From Nemertoderma westbladi (lineage: Eukaryota > Xenacoelomorpha > Nemertodermatida > Nemertodermatidae), in contig JAUCBJ010000648.1 of assembly GCA_032718475.1 (NCBI GenBank), positions 124,001 to 188,000 on the forward strand: DNA of 64,000 nt, written 5' to 3'. Shown here one piece after another: positions 12,297-23,900 of the stretch. Under the pieces are notes generated by a model that worked only from the letters and a program-made list of their open reading frames with translations, did no database searches and had not been told where the DNA came from. The position numbers were made by a program, and so were the translations under genes. Position 1 is the stretch's first letter. Every line of letters begins with the position of its first letter.

Positions 12297-14555
12297 TTAC
12301 GTTATGGAGTCCCTAGATATTTGTCGGATTAGGGAAGTGGTCGTAGGAAGAGTATCTTGCCTTCCATAGTTTCCGGACAGTTTTCGGTCTCTTTCCAGTA
12401 AACATAAACGACCAGCTTGGCGATTGAGTTGTTGTGTTACTTTCTCCGCTCCCTTGGCCTGTCTAATCTCCGCCGTGGTAAGATGAGGAGGCCATTCTTC
12501 TTCTTCTTTACTTAAGAAGTCGGATCCACCTAACCAGCCTGGAGTATCTATCAGTTCTTGAGGAGTTGCTCCTCTGGAGGCAATGTCGGCTGGATTAATC
12601 GTCCCAAGGCAATGTCTCCATTGATCTATAGTGGAGTTGATATCGTCATTATCTGAGGAGTATGGTGTTCCCTCAGTTGGGTCGTCCACCTCACTGCTCT
12701 CCACTTCCCATTCCTTTACTTGGTATACCTGTTCTTGAGGTAATCTCTCTTTGAGAGTTCTACGGGAAGGGCCAGTGAAGTACCAACCTACTCTAGTTCT
12801 TACCGCATAGGTTTGTAGTGGCTGTGGTTGAGCAGGCCGTTTCTCCAATGTCTCTAGCGCCTCATGCGCGTTTTGGCCGATGAGTATTTGCACTCCAGGA
12901 TAATCTGTGTGGAATCGAGGTATCTTAAGCTGTTGGATGCTCTCGTCCTCGTCCCAGTTATAAGGTTCTAACTGGGTAGTAGCGAAGTTCTTTATAGCCA
13001 CCATTTTTACTGACCTTATATTTTGTTCTCCTAATTTATCCTGGGGGGTGGACAACGCACCTACATAGTAATCTGCCATTATGGTAGATTTCCAAACCTG
13101 CATAATTCCTGACATATTCAACTTAGTTCGGAATTTGGGTTGTCCAGCAAAGATGTCTTCGGCTAGTTCTTGATCGATGAATGTTCCTGTGCTGCCGGAG
13201 TCAAGGAGGGCGTTCACTATGTAACTTTTGTTAGGACCGTGAACTCTTACCTGCACTACCGGAAATTCTCTGATTCCTACGTTGCAAGTTGGAGGTTTCC
13301 AAGATGGTTGTCTGTCAAAGGTAATTGGGGGGAACTCATTGTCGGTGTCCTTTTCATACGTAAGTGCTCGATACACTGCGGTATTTATTAGGTAACAGGA
13401 TTCGTTGGCGTCGGAGAATTCGTCCGTATAGAATCCTTCCATCTCAGATTCTTGATCAGTGTCATTTTCATCACTGAATTGGACATGTAGTTCGGGCTCA
13501 CTTACCTGACTCGGGTTGTTTCGTTCGAATTCACTGTGTAACAAGATGTGATGTTTCGCACCGCACTTTGCACACCTTACGTCGGAGTAACAGGTTCGCC
13601 GTTGGTGTCCTTGTCTGAGGCACTTATAGCATAACCGCTTATCCCACATGACTTCACGTCTGTCTACCAGGGATTTCTTTAGGAATTCAGCACACACACT
13701 CAAACGGTGGGGCCCGTCGCACAGCGCACATTTTGGTTTGATGTTACTCACTTTACCTTGGGTAACGTTATGCACTCTCGTTCTTTCTTCGGGCTTTCTT
13801 CCGTGAATTCTCTTATGAGACGTAGGAGGAGTTGTTGTTACCTGTTCTCTTCTGTCATTGGTTCGAGCCTTATATTTACTTACGTCCTTTGAGGTTTTGT
13901 TAACATAGTAAAATCTGTCAGTGTCTTTCCCGCTGTCCTCTTCTTGAGAAGCTTGGCTTTCGCCGTTGTCAGTATAACACACTGGTGTTACCCTTCTCCT
14001 AGAAACGGGTTTCTCACTTACCTTATTTTCCGATGTTTTCTCTCTGGACTGCTTTATGAGTTGTAATTTTACTTCACCATCTAAGAAGGACATGAGATCA
14101 GCCATGGTAGGGCCTCGTCGTTGCTGCTCATTCATATACAACACTTTCTTGTCCCAGCGTGTAGATACTCCACCCTTTGGTAAAGTAGAGACTATGGCTC
14201 CAATAACCATGGAACTCTGATATTCATGAGACTTACCTAACCAATCCAATTGTCTGCAGATCTCCTGAATCTCATCGGAAAACTCTATAATCCCGCTACT
14301 AAGGAACTTTCGGGGGGCTACTAATTTTTCATACAAATACTTAGCTATGTTATCCTTGTTACCATACCTAATGTTTAATGTATCCCAAACTTGTCTTAAT
14401 CCATCTGGATGTCCAATAAACTTTAACGCCATTAACTTGGGAGGTCCTTCCAAGCACTTGATGAGGAATCTAAGTTTCTCTCCGTTAGATAGTACAGAGT
14501 TCTGTATGCTATCTTTGAGCAGTATAGATGCGTGTAGGCTCCACACCTTGCGCAT
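12297..14555 (-). pseudogene. Gag C-terminus, zinc knuckles, aspartic protease and truncated pol remnant of the BEL/Pao-type element
   Basis: 752-codon frame. Residues about 10-165 resemble the helical gag region of BEL-like elements (NGEKLRFLIKCLEGPPKLM). A basic linker follows, then CCHC-type fingers at C276-C279-H283-C288 and C309-C312-H317-C322, and a third cysteine/histidine cluster at 328-340. The aspartic protease motif LLDSGSTGTFID is at 451-461. VQILIG at 556-561 and TRVGWYFTGP near 587-596 match the post-protease region of this superfamily. Around residue 640 it jumps to WRHCLGTINPADIASRG, normally found after RNase H. The RT motifs, including YxDD, are absent and the frame ends before an integrase core. 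The N-terminal ATG overlaps the upstream gag frame by 47 bp in another phase. That could be a frameshift site, but the usual start of this gag module also seems missing, so a deletion is more likely. Confidence 0.85.
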
Positions 14556-16224
14556 GTAATACTTCAGACCTAACAGGTTGACACACAGTTACAGGGGGTA
14601 TTGGTATACCCTTTTGTATATTGACTAATTTGTCGCGTTCTAGCGCGATACTTTGCTGCACTTCTTGCAATTCTAGCGCGATACTTTGCTGCACTTCTTG
14701 CAATTCTAACCTACTTTCCCTTACTGTTCCCTTGAGTTGGTGGACAGTCCCTTCTAAATCTCGGATCTGCTGTGAGGAACATTCTCGGTGCTCTCTCAGC
14801 TGCCCGAGCAAGAGACCCATCTCCCGCCGTCCCTCATCAACCCGCTCGACCGCCGAAGCGGGAGTCGCCAACGTAGTAGCGGGCCGACGTGGGATGACGG
14901 GAGACAAATCTTGGATTTCTCTCTCGGCATCAAGAACCGGGACATTCTCTGGGACTGCTCCACCGGGTGCAAACAGTTTCGTACTGTGTAAAGGGAATTT
15001 GGTTGTAGGTTCGTGGAGTACAGGGGCCTCCCTCACCGAAGGGGTGTTTTCGAGAACAGGCTTAACTATTTCAGGCTCATCTACTATCGTAGGGAGTCTT
15101 TTGACCTTAATAATTTGGTCTGTGGGTTCTGTACTACCTAAGTCTGTGCTAGCTAGTTGTCTTCTAACAGCTGGGGGCAAATCAGGCAATTTGTGATGGT
15201 GAGACGGTTTTCTACGCCTGCTTAGACGAGATCTATTTCCTCCGCCTTCAGGATCGGTGGTCTCGCCTTCCTCCGATGATGTGTATTCTTGGCGCTTGGG
15301 AGTAGATCGACTCATCATCTGCATTTGACTAGCAGTTAACTGTTTATTTATGCAGTCTTGCGTCTCTTGAAGATTTTCCAACTCCAGTTGGGTGGTCTCT
15401 TCAGACGCTCTCTGTTCTGCTTCTGCCAATGCCATTGCTGCTGCTGCTTTTGCTGCTTCCACTGCTGCTGCCGCTTTTGCCGCTTCCACTGCCGCTGCCG
15501 CTTTTGCCGCTTCCACTGCCGCTGCCGCTTTTGCCGCTGCTACTGCCTTTCTGTCCTCTATACGTTTTTTCTTTACTTGTTCTTCTTGGACTCTAGCGAG
15601 GCGGAGTTTTTCATCAAATTTAGCTTGGTTCGCAGCTAACATTTCCGCATCAATTGCGTCCAACACAAGCTTGGTTCCTTCACTATTAGGGCGAAGTCCA
15701 GACAGTCGTCTCCTCAACTCTTCGTCTCCTAGGAATCGCTGATAGTCTGACAGATAAATATCAATAGCGTCTCTCTTTCGCGGCCCCCCCGCTGTCACTT
15801 CGCTTTCTTCTTGAGAAGAAGTGGCGTCGGTTGATTCTTCAAAGGTTGGCCACTCATCATAAACCGTATCCGCCATCTTCGCTCCGCGTTCGGGCGTCCG
15901 CTCAGCAGTATCCGAACTACTGGAGCTATCGGGCCGCTGAGAACTAGGTTCTTGGCTAGGATGTTGCTGCTGTTTGACAGCTGCTTCTTGATCCCGCTTG
16001 ACTTAGGCCCGAGTGCCGATGATAGACCTACGTTGTTCCACTAGCCTAGGGTCTGACTCTACTACTGTAGGGATGGCCCTTTTTACAATAGTAGGTGACT
16101 TAGACTTGGATCTAGGATGTTCTATACTTGGATCTGGGTCACTGATCTTTTTAAGGCACTGTCTAACAGTCATTCTAACACTTTCTAAGAGACTATCCGA
16201 CAGTGATTGGGTTGTGTCTGACAT
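14509..16224 (-). pseudogene. N-terminal gag of the BEL/Pao-type element, interrupted by one in-frame stop
   Basis: A frame starts with ATG at 16224 (MSDTTQSLSDSLLESV...) and meets TAA at 16005-16003. It stays open in the same phase through a Q/S-rich stretch to the ATG at 15876 (MADTVYDEWPTFEES) and on to 14509. The product without the stop would be about 570 codons. The 15876-14509 part (455 residues) is acidic at the N-terminus, then has a long alanine-rich helix (repeats of KAAAAVEA), a coiled-coil-like Q/E region, a basic SRLSRRRKPSHHHK patch, a proline-rich linker and a second coiled coil. The second coiled coil contains an exact 12-residue duplication (LELQEVQQSIAL). This architecture fits the N-terminal gag of large BEL/Pao elements. 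The stop may be a mutation or a readthrough site; one copy cannot decide. Confidence 0.75.
15435..15545 (-). repeat. Coding minisatellite in gag (27-bp, alanine-rich)
   Basis: Four degenerate 27-bp units on the minus strand encode KAAAAVEAA-type nine-residue repeats within gag. The unit length preserves frame. It probably forms an extended helix. Confidence 0.85.
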
Positions 16225-18218
16225 GTTTGTTTACTGAGTACCGGTATATAATTTTAGCACAAATATATATAAATATATAATAGGCCTATCGTGAATACCG
16301 GTATACAGCTGACACTTATAGTATATATAAGTATAATTATTACAGACTAGAATTAATTACAGAATACCGGTATGATTTCAGCCTAAATTTATAGAATAAA
16401 TTTAATAAGCTTATTGTAAATACCGGTATGTCAATTATTTTAAAATAATTGAATTTCTGAATGTTAGGGGTTACTTGGTTACTTTACTTACTTTATTACC
16501 GTTATTTGAGCAGCAGTCCAACTGATATTAAGACCTAAGTGTTGTATAACAGGCCTACTATTTTATTAATAGATTTAGTGGATTTATATATACCCGTATG
16601 AGGGGTTTTGTTACAATATTGAAATAGATGTTATTATTTCTGGGAATTAATCACTACACAAAAGCTGTGCGCTCTCAGTGAAGTGCTACTTATTGGACAC
16701 TAAAACAGATAATTCTACTTCCTAAGTTACTTATCTACGAATTACTTACGATATGGGTGAGATTAATTCTCTAACTAAACACAACAAAATATTACGTACG
16801 AAATTTTAGGGTAATTTTACAGGGAACTACAAACCAGTCTAACAGAGTATTAGATTTTCTGGTTATTACAACGGACAGGATACTACGGTATTTGAAAATA
16901 ATAAGTAGTAGTAAATACACTGTGTTGTCCAGATAGGAAAATACCACCGTCTGACGACCTATAGCCGTATCGCTATAGGTACTACGTTATGTATCACGGA
17001 GTGTCCCTACCTAGAAGTTAATTACCGCGGTCTACCAGAACCAACGTGCCTATTAACCACTTTACAACACAAATATACTGCCTACACACTAATTACCTTC
17101 GGAAAGCACTGTACACTAAACCCTAAATTAGGTACAAGTACTGGTACAACAAATAATCAGTAGTTAAAAATACTTGAACAGCTAAAAGAACCACGGCATC
17201 TGCTGGAGTGACCGGTGCACAAAATCACCAGTCTTTACCTACGCCAAGCAGCCCGTATAGTACCGGGTTAATTTAACTATAACGGTATATATAACAAGCA
17301 CAATTACTGTAGGAATAAACTTAGGGATATGAATGTTGCGAATAATCGCATAAACTCTGAATAATAAATATTACGCTACCCGTACAGAATACTCAAACAA
17401 AATACAAACCAAACGCTGGCAGACTACCATCAAGCCTAAATAAACTACAGTATGTGCAGATTCCAAAATGGTTAGTTAGTATGCATTCTAACACGGTAGT
17501 ACGACTTATTCTTTAGGAGGGGGTTGACCTTACAACTCAAGATGCCCCAACTTACTAACTGGCACTTTATCGGACAGACTCTACACACGCAGCAATCTCT
17601 TCAGACCTAATAACAGCTAGACAACAATCCAGCCTACAAAATATCTGAGTAATAACTATTACGGTACCTGAACAGACCACACAAACAAACACAGGCTAAA
17701 ACGCTGGCAGACTACTATCCAGCCTAAATAAACTACAGTATATGCAGATTCCGAAATGGTTAGTTAGTATGCGTTCTAACACGGTAGTACGACTTATTCT
17801 TTAGGAGGGGGTTGACCTTACAGCTCTGGCTGCCCCTACTTCCTAACTGGCACTTTATCGGACAGACTCTACATGCACTGCAATCCGTTCAGACCTAACA
17901 ACAGTCAGAACAACAGTCCAGCCTACAAATTATCTGTACAATCTGAGCAGGGTTACACGCCTTCTGCTCAATATTATCCTACTAGTAAATAAAACTGACA
18001 GAAATAGACCTAAGTAAAATCCCAATAAAAACCAGGCGTCCCCGATTTAATATCGAGACCTACCGGTATATAATTATCAAAATCGAATAATACTGCTGTA
18101 CCTGTACTGCTGTAAGTACCGGTCCGGATGATCAGGCAGTCAGGCCTACAGATTACCGGTCGACCGGTACTTTAGTCTTGATCGCTTACACCGCAATCAA
18201 GATCCTACAAACTGTTAT
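16225..18218 (-). other. 5' leader of the BEL/Pao-type element
   Basis: About 2 kb between the 5' LTR and the first gag ATG, with no substantial ORF. It contains four ACCGGTAT-type motifs spaced about 60-66 bp apart (near 16239, 16299, 16365, 16425) and a 288-bp tandem duplication (listed separately). The element-strand sequence immediately after the LTR begins ATAACAGTTTGTAGG; I do not recognise a tRNA-primer match. Confidence 0.6.
17411..17955. repeat. 288-bp tandem duplication in the element leader
   Basis: AAACGCTGGCAGACTAC at 17411 recurs at 17699. The two copies share long stretches such as CGGTAGTACGACTTATTC and TTTAGGAGGGGGTTGACC, with a few substitutions and small indels towards the end. 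Confidence 0.9.
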
Positions 18219-19420
18219 TGTTCGCGCTTTTAAGACCTTTGGCAGTTTAACCCGCCAAATCTATATGTCTTCTAGGTTATAAATCTACTCCAGCCTATGA
18301 CATGTATTGAACACCTATAATAATTCTAACATTAGCCAAAGCCAGTCTGTGCGCGACCATTCACCCGCTGGATATACCCGGGAGACTGGATTTGGATGCT
18401 TTAATTTGATTGCGGTGCAGGCCTACCATACTATTCGATTGATCGTTAATATATAATCTCTGACGAATATTATTCACTTTCGGGAAATATTAGCAGTTCC
18501 TTTAGGACGTGGCGCTCTATCTATTTAAACAGAGCTATGACTTACACTATACACAACAGTATGTCTTATAGATCACCAAAGTGCATTCTTTAGGAAATGC
18601 TTTGTTACTCGGTCAAGCACACACAGACTATTGCACACAACTGCACACGGAATTGCCGACATTCACTGATTTTAATCATATATAAAGAGAATAACAACCG
18701 ACATTTGTAGGGCCTATTAAGTAGCATTGAACTCACTACAAACCACGATAATGTATGTCGCAAATTGTTATATGTAACCGGTCTCTCTAACCTTAGTGTA
18801 TCAAGAAGTTTGGGTTTTCGGATCGTTATCAATATTCTTCCCAATAATAATATGTAAACGAACGATACAATTAACAACACAGTAAATAGCAGTAAATAAT
18901 GCGGCGAAAAGCAGTTTACGTCAGGGTGCTTAATCAGATGCCGAGATAACAGTGATCTTATAATTAAAGACGCTCTAATGTCAGAAAACATTCCCCGGCC
19001 GGTGTTCTAGGCGTGGGGGAAACATCAGTACTGAATCCTGTAATTCTGCTGTACAGCTTTTACACAAAGAGGGAATCTCTGATTGGTCGAATGGCAAAAA
19101 GCTCCACACGGATACAGCTGATAGATGTCGTCATTTTGAGCTGAGCAGAACAAAGAACCAAGGCAAGGCTCCGGGCAAGCTACACGTGTAAAGCTCAGCC
19201 GTTAGCTGTCGTCATAGTAACAACACTGTTTCAAGAGGATCTAGGGCGTTGCGTCATAGAATTGCTAATCATGTCCTCCAAAGTACACATACAGAAGAAA
19301 TAACTTTTATGTCCCCTAAAAACACCGGTACAGCAATGACACGGCCTTTTATGCCTGCTAAACCAACTACAGAGTACTTTACGGGGAAAATAACCGGGCA
19401 ATTCCGCAAAAGCTTTTACA
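18219..19420 (-). repeat. 5' LTR of the BEL/Pao-type element
   Basis: 1202 bp with TG...CA ends. Differences from the left LTR that I could read: AAG/ATG near 18303, CCG/CCA near 18427, ACG/ACA near 19023, GT/AC in CCACGTGG/CCACACGG near 19107, AAC/ACC near 19364 and CTG/CCG near 19394. Its outer flank on the element strand is purine-rich (GGAGGGAAGACGGG). That looks like a polypurine tract and hints that this LTR may once have been the 3' LTR of another copy or a recombinant. Confidence 0.93.
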
Positions 19421-19535
19421 CCCGTCTTCCCTCCAAGTTAAGGTTGTGTACATGTGGTTCCATTCAAACTGAAATACATATTGGGTGTGAGTGCCAGTTG
19501 GTAGAGCCATTGCATGGAGAAAGTATGGCAAAGTG
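19421..19535 (+). pseudogene. Possible LINE C-terminal fragment next to the 5' LTR
   Basis: Directly after the LTR the plus strand reads LPSKLRLCTCGSIQTEIHIG then CEC. This C-x-C...H...C arrangement recalls the small zinc-finger-like motif at the C-terminus of many non-LTR retrotransposons. It is too short to assign to a clade. Confidence 0.3.
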
Positions 19536-20041
19536 AAACGTTTCATTTACATTAATAGATGGATTATTTTAGGACATACAAATAATGATATCTGCCACTT
19601 TCAGGGCAAATTACGTTACGTATCACAATACGTAAATTATGATTGCGCTATGATACTTGCTCTTAATTTTAGACAGTGTACGAGTATAATTTATCTTGTC
19701 TGACTGTTATCTGTTTTATTAATTAACCTTTTTGCTAATTTTATAATCAATTCTCATCACACCGTTACAACTGATTATCTATTTATTGCTTAAATCATCA
19801 TAATTATTTGTCATCCGCATTATCGTTCGTGCCTAAGTGTCCTACAGTACGTTGTTTGTTCATGTTTGCTTTATATTTACTGATTGTCTGAATTTTGCTT
19901 ATGTTTAACAATTGTCTGAGAATTTGTATTTTATTTCCTTTGCGAAAGTCCGTCAGTAAGCATTAAGCTAAGTCAGTAGTGGGGTGTTCGGGATGTTAGT
20001 CATGCCATAAGGGTGTAGTCCAGACATTGATTCCTACACCC
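19536..20041. other. No recognisable feature
   Basis: AT-rich unique-looking sequence between the LTR element and the gypsy RT pseudogene. No credible ORF or repeat seen. Confidence 0.5.
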
Positions 20042-20690
20042 GAAGAATTATTTGCCCAGGTAGAAGGAAGCTTGTTCTTTTCAAAATTAGATGCCTATCC
20101 CTATTACTCCCCCATGCTTACTACTTTTGTGTTTCCCATTGGATCTTATCGCTATATTTGGTTGCCCTTTGGTGTGTCATGTGCTTCATAAATTCATCAT
20201 CAGAAGATTATAGCTGAGGTTGTAAGTAATATTGAGGGAGCAGTCGTCTTAGAATATGATATAATTGGCTTTCATTAAAAAAGGAATGGATAATGTAACT
20301 TGAATAAAGTTTCAATTAAATACCTTAATTCACCATCGAACCTGCACCTGCCACGACCAAATCTTGGCTCAAGTGCAACAGTATTGTGCTGAATCTTCTA
20401 TTAAATTGAATTTGACAAAATGTGTGTGTACTGTAAAACTGAAATTACATATCTTGGGCATGTTTTATCATCCCTAGGTATGAAAGCAGACCCGGCGAAA
20501 GTTTCAGCAACTTCATCACTAGCTATTCCTTGTGTCTGAATGTCTCTGAATGCCGTCGATTTTTAGGAATGGCTAACATATTTAAGTTTGTTCATCCATT
20601 CTGTGTTTTCTTGGACTACAGCTTGCGATTCCGCTTTTATGAAAATTAAATCGATGCTTTGTCAATCACCCTTGATAAAACATTGCAATG
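20042..20690 (+). pseudogene. Ty3/gypsy reverse transcriptase pseudogene
   Basis: Pieces of a Ty3/gypsy RT can be read on the plus strand across frameshifts and stops. In order they are LFFSKLDAYPYYS, LTTFVFPIGSYRYIWLPFGV, HHQKIIAEVVSNIEG, a degraded catalytic box (VVLEYDIIGFH, where the family has a YxDD-type motif), LHILGHVLSSLGMKADPAKV, CRRFLGMANIFKF and DSAFMKIKSMLCQSPLIKH. The order matches FSKLD, LPFG, YxDDI, LGHxxS, RRFLGxxNY and the start of RNase H. At least three stop codons (after CAS, after GFH and in the C-terminal part) and several indels make it non-functional. No LTRs or other domains are visible nearby. It is older than the adjoining BEL-type element. Confidence 0.85.
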
Positions 20691-20844
20691 TCTCACACAA
20701 GAGATTCCTGTAGAAAGGAAAAGCCTGTCTGCCATCTACCAGGTATCCGCGTATTCAATCTAAGAAATGCTCTTTAGGCATCCGACCGGTGTACGAGACA
20801 CCGCCAGAAGCTGTAGCAGTCTACTAGTTTAGAATAGACGCGAT

Positions 20845-20935
20845 GGCCAGTCAATGACATTCCTCGAACGCCTGCTCAAAGACACCGGATTTGAGAAAAG
20901 GGATCAAGTGGGAAAGTGTATGGCCAACTTTGAGA
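20845..20935 (+). pseudogene. LINE ORF2 C-terminal fragment at the satellite edge
   Basis: The plus strand reads GQSMTFLERLLKDTGFEK, homologous to GQPMTFLRRILKDTGLED in the LINE copies at 27318 and 37960. It runs straight into the 55-bp satellite. It is diverged relative to the other two copies, so it comes from an older or different subfamily. Confidence 0.75.
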
Positions 20936-23900
20936 TCTGTTTGCGCTCTGTTGCTGGGACCGCCGGGACTGTGTGTGGCTGACCGCGAGATCTGTGTGTG
21001 CTCTGTTGCTGGGACCGTCGGGACTGTGTGTGGCTAACCGCGAGATCTGTGTGTGCTCTGTTGCTGGGACCGTCGGGACTGTGTGTGGCTAACCGCGAGA
21101 TCTGTGTGTGCTCTGTTGCTGGGACCGTCGGGACTGTGTGTGGCTAACCGCGAGATCTGTGTGTGCTCTGTTGCTGGGACCGTCGGGACTGTGTGTGGCT
21201 AACCGCGAGATCTGTGTGTGCTCTGTTGCTGGGACCGTCGGGACTGTGTGTGGCTAACCGCGAGATCTGTGTGTGCTCTGTTGCTGGGACCGTCGGGACT
21301 GTGTGTGGCTAACCGCGAGATCTGTGTGTGCTCTGTTGCTGGGACCGTCGGGACTGTGTGTGGCTAACCGCGAGATCTGTGTGTGCTCTGTTGCTGGGAC
21401 CGTCGGGACTGTGTGTGGCTAACCGCGAGATCTGTGTGTGCTCTGTTGCTGGGACCGTCGGGACTGTGTGTGGCTAACCGCGAGATCTGTGTGTGCTCTG
21501 TTGCTGGGACCCCCGGGACTGTGTGTGGCTGACCGCGAGATCTGTGTGCGCTCTGTTGCTGGGACCGCCGGGACTGTGATGGGCTGACCGCGAGATCTGT
21601 GTGCGCACTGTTGCTGGGACCACCGGGACTGTGTGAGGCTGACCACGAGATCTGTGTGCGCTCTGTTGCTGGGACCGCCGGGACTGTGTCGGGCTGACCG
21701 CGAGATCTGTGTGCGCACTATTGCTGGGACCGCCGGGACTGTGTGTGGCTGACTGCGAGATCTGTGTGCGCTCTGTTGCGGGGACTGCCGGGACTGTGTG
21801 TGGCTGACCGCGAGATCTGTGTGCGCTCTGTTGCTGGGACCGTCGGGACTGCGTGTGGCAGACAGCGAGATCTGTGTGCGCTCTGTTGCTGGGACCGCCA
21901 GGATGGTGTGTGGCTGACCGCAAGATCTGTGTGCGCTCTGTTGCTGGGATTGCCGGGACTGTGTGTGGCTGACCGCGAGATCTGTGTGCACTCTGTTGGG
22001 GGGACCGCCGGGACTGTGTGTGGCTGACCACGAGATCTGTGTGCGCTCTGTTGCTGGGACCACCAGGACTGTGTGTGGCTGACCGCGAGATCTGTGTGCG
22101 CTCTGTTGCTGGGACCATTGGGACTGTGTGTGGCTGACCCCGGGATCTGTGTGCGCTCTGTTTCTGGGACCGCCGGGACTGTGTGTGGTTGACCGCGAGA
22201 TCTGTGTGTGCTCTGTTGCTGGGACCACCAGGACTGTGTGTGGCTGACCACGAGATCTGTGTGCGTTCTGTTGCTGGGACCGCCAGGACTGTGTGTGTCT
22301 GACCCCGGGATCTGTGTGCGCTCTGTGGCTGGGACCGCCGGGATTGTGTGTGGCTGACCGCGAGATCTGTGTGCGCTCTGTTGCTGGGACCGCCGGGACT
22401 GTGTGTGGCTGACCGCGAGATCTGTGTGCGCTCTGTGGCTGGGACTGCCGGGTCTGTGTGTGGCTGACCACGAGATCTGTGTGCGCTCTGTTGCTGGGAC
22501 CGCCGGGACTGTGTGTGTCTGACCGCGAGATCTGTGTGCGTTCTGTTGCTGGGTCCGCCGGGACTGTGTGTGGCTGACCACGAGATCTGTGTGCGCTCTG
22601 TTGCTGGGACCGTTGGGACTGTGTGTGGCTGACCCCGAGATCTGTGTGCGCTCTGTTTCTGGGACCGCCGGGACTGTGTGTGGTTGACCGCGAGATCTGT
22701 GTGCGCTTTGTTGCTGGGAACGCTGGGACTGTGTGTGGTTGACCGCGAGATCTGTGTGCGCTCTGTTGCTGGGACCGCCGGGACTGTGTGTGGCTGACTG
22801 CGAGATCTGTGTGCGCTCTGTTGCTGGGACCGCCGGGACTGTGTGTGGCTGACCGCGAGATCTGTGTGCGCTCTGTTGCTGGGACCCCCAGGACTGTGTG
22901 TGGCATACAGCGAGATCTGTGTGCGCTCTGTTGCTGGGACCGCCGGGACTATGACGGGCTGACCGCGAGATCTGTGTGCGTTCTGTTGCTGGGACCGCCG
23001 GGACTGTGTGTGGCTGACCGCGAGATCTGTGTGCGCTCTGTTGCTGGGACCGCCGTGACTGTGTGTGGCTGACCGCGAGATCTGTGTGCACTCTCGGTCT
23101 GTTGCTGGGACCGTCGGGACTGTGTGTGGCTGACCGCAAGATCTGTGTGTGCTCTGTTGCTGGGACCGCCGGGACTGTGTGTGGCTGACCGCGAGATCTG
23201 TGTGCACTCTCGGTCTGTTGCTGGGACCGTCGGGACTGTGTGTGGCTAACCGCGAGATCTGTGTGTGCTCTGTTGCTGGGTCCGTCGGGACTGTGTGTGG
23301 CTAACCGCGAGATCTGTGTGTGCTCTGTTGCTGGGACCGTCGGGACTGTGTGTGGCTAACCGCGAGATCTGTGTGTGCTCTGTTGCTGGGACCGTCGGGA
23401 CTGTGTGTGGCTAACCGCGAGATCTGTGTGTGCTCTGTTGCTGGGACCGTCGGGACTGTGTGTGGCTAACCGCGAGATCTGTGTGTGCTCTGTTGCTGGG
23501 ACCGTCGGGACTGTGTGTGGCTAACCGCGAGATCTGTGTGTGCTCTGTTGCTGGGACCGTCGGGACTGTGTGTGGCTAACCGCGAGATCTGTGTGTGCTC
23601 TGTTGCTGGGACCCCCGGGACTGTGTGTGGCTGACCGCGAGATCTGTGTGCGCTCTGTTGCTGGGACCGCCGGGACTGTGTCGGGCTGACCGCGAGATCT
23701 GTGTGCGCACTGTTGCTGGGACCGCCGGGACTGTGTGAGGCTGACCACGAGATCTGTGTGCGCTCTGTTGCTGGGACCGCCGGGACTGTGTCGGGCTGAC
23801 CGCGAGATCTATGTGCGCACTATTGCTGGGACCGCCGGGACTGTGTGTGGCTGACTGCGAGATCTGTGTGCGCTCTGTTGCGGGGACCGCCGGGACTGTG

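Larger units (their letters stand above)
8088..19420 (-). mobile_element. BEL/Pao-type LTR retrotransposon, internally deleted
   Basis: Two 1.2-kb direct repeats, both starting TGTTCGCGC and ending TTTTACA, flank 8.9 kb of internal sequence. Coding is on the minus strand, so the right repeat is the 5' LTR. The order in element sense is 5' LTR, about 2 kb leader, gag (16224 to 14509), zinc knuckles and aspartic protease with a small pol remnant (14555 to 12297), about 3 kb with short ORFs, then 3' LTR. Protease is followed directly by the WRH...NPADIASRG segment, which in BEL/Pao polyproteins lies between RNase H and integrase. RT and RNase H are therefore missing, and integrase is also absent. 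The LTRs differ by about seven substitutions and one 5-bp indel (about 0.6%), so the insertion is recent. The flanks (GGATA left, CCCGT right) show no target-site duplication. No clear primer-binding site was recognised. It could only move using proteins from another element. Confidence 0.88.

Noticed and set aside
14621-15742. Plus-strand ORFs (191, 116 and 93 codons) opposite gag
   Set aside because: Antisense shadows of the gag frame, including poly-alanine or poly-cysteine translations of the coding minisatellite.
8474-18991. LTR-embedded ORFs (8474-8749 and 18605-18991 minus, 9123-9326 and 19249-19536 plus) as genes
   Set aside because: They lie within the two LTRs. The longer one is broken by the 5-bp LTR indel in the other copy, and the plus-strand frames run across the LTR boundary.
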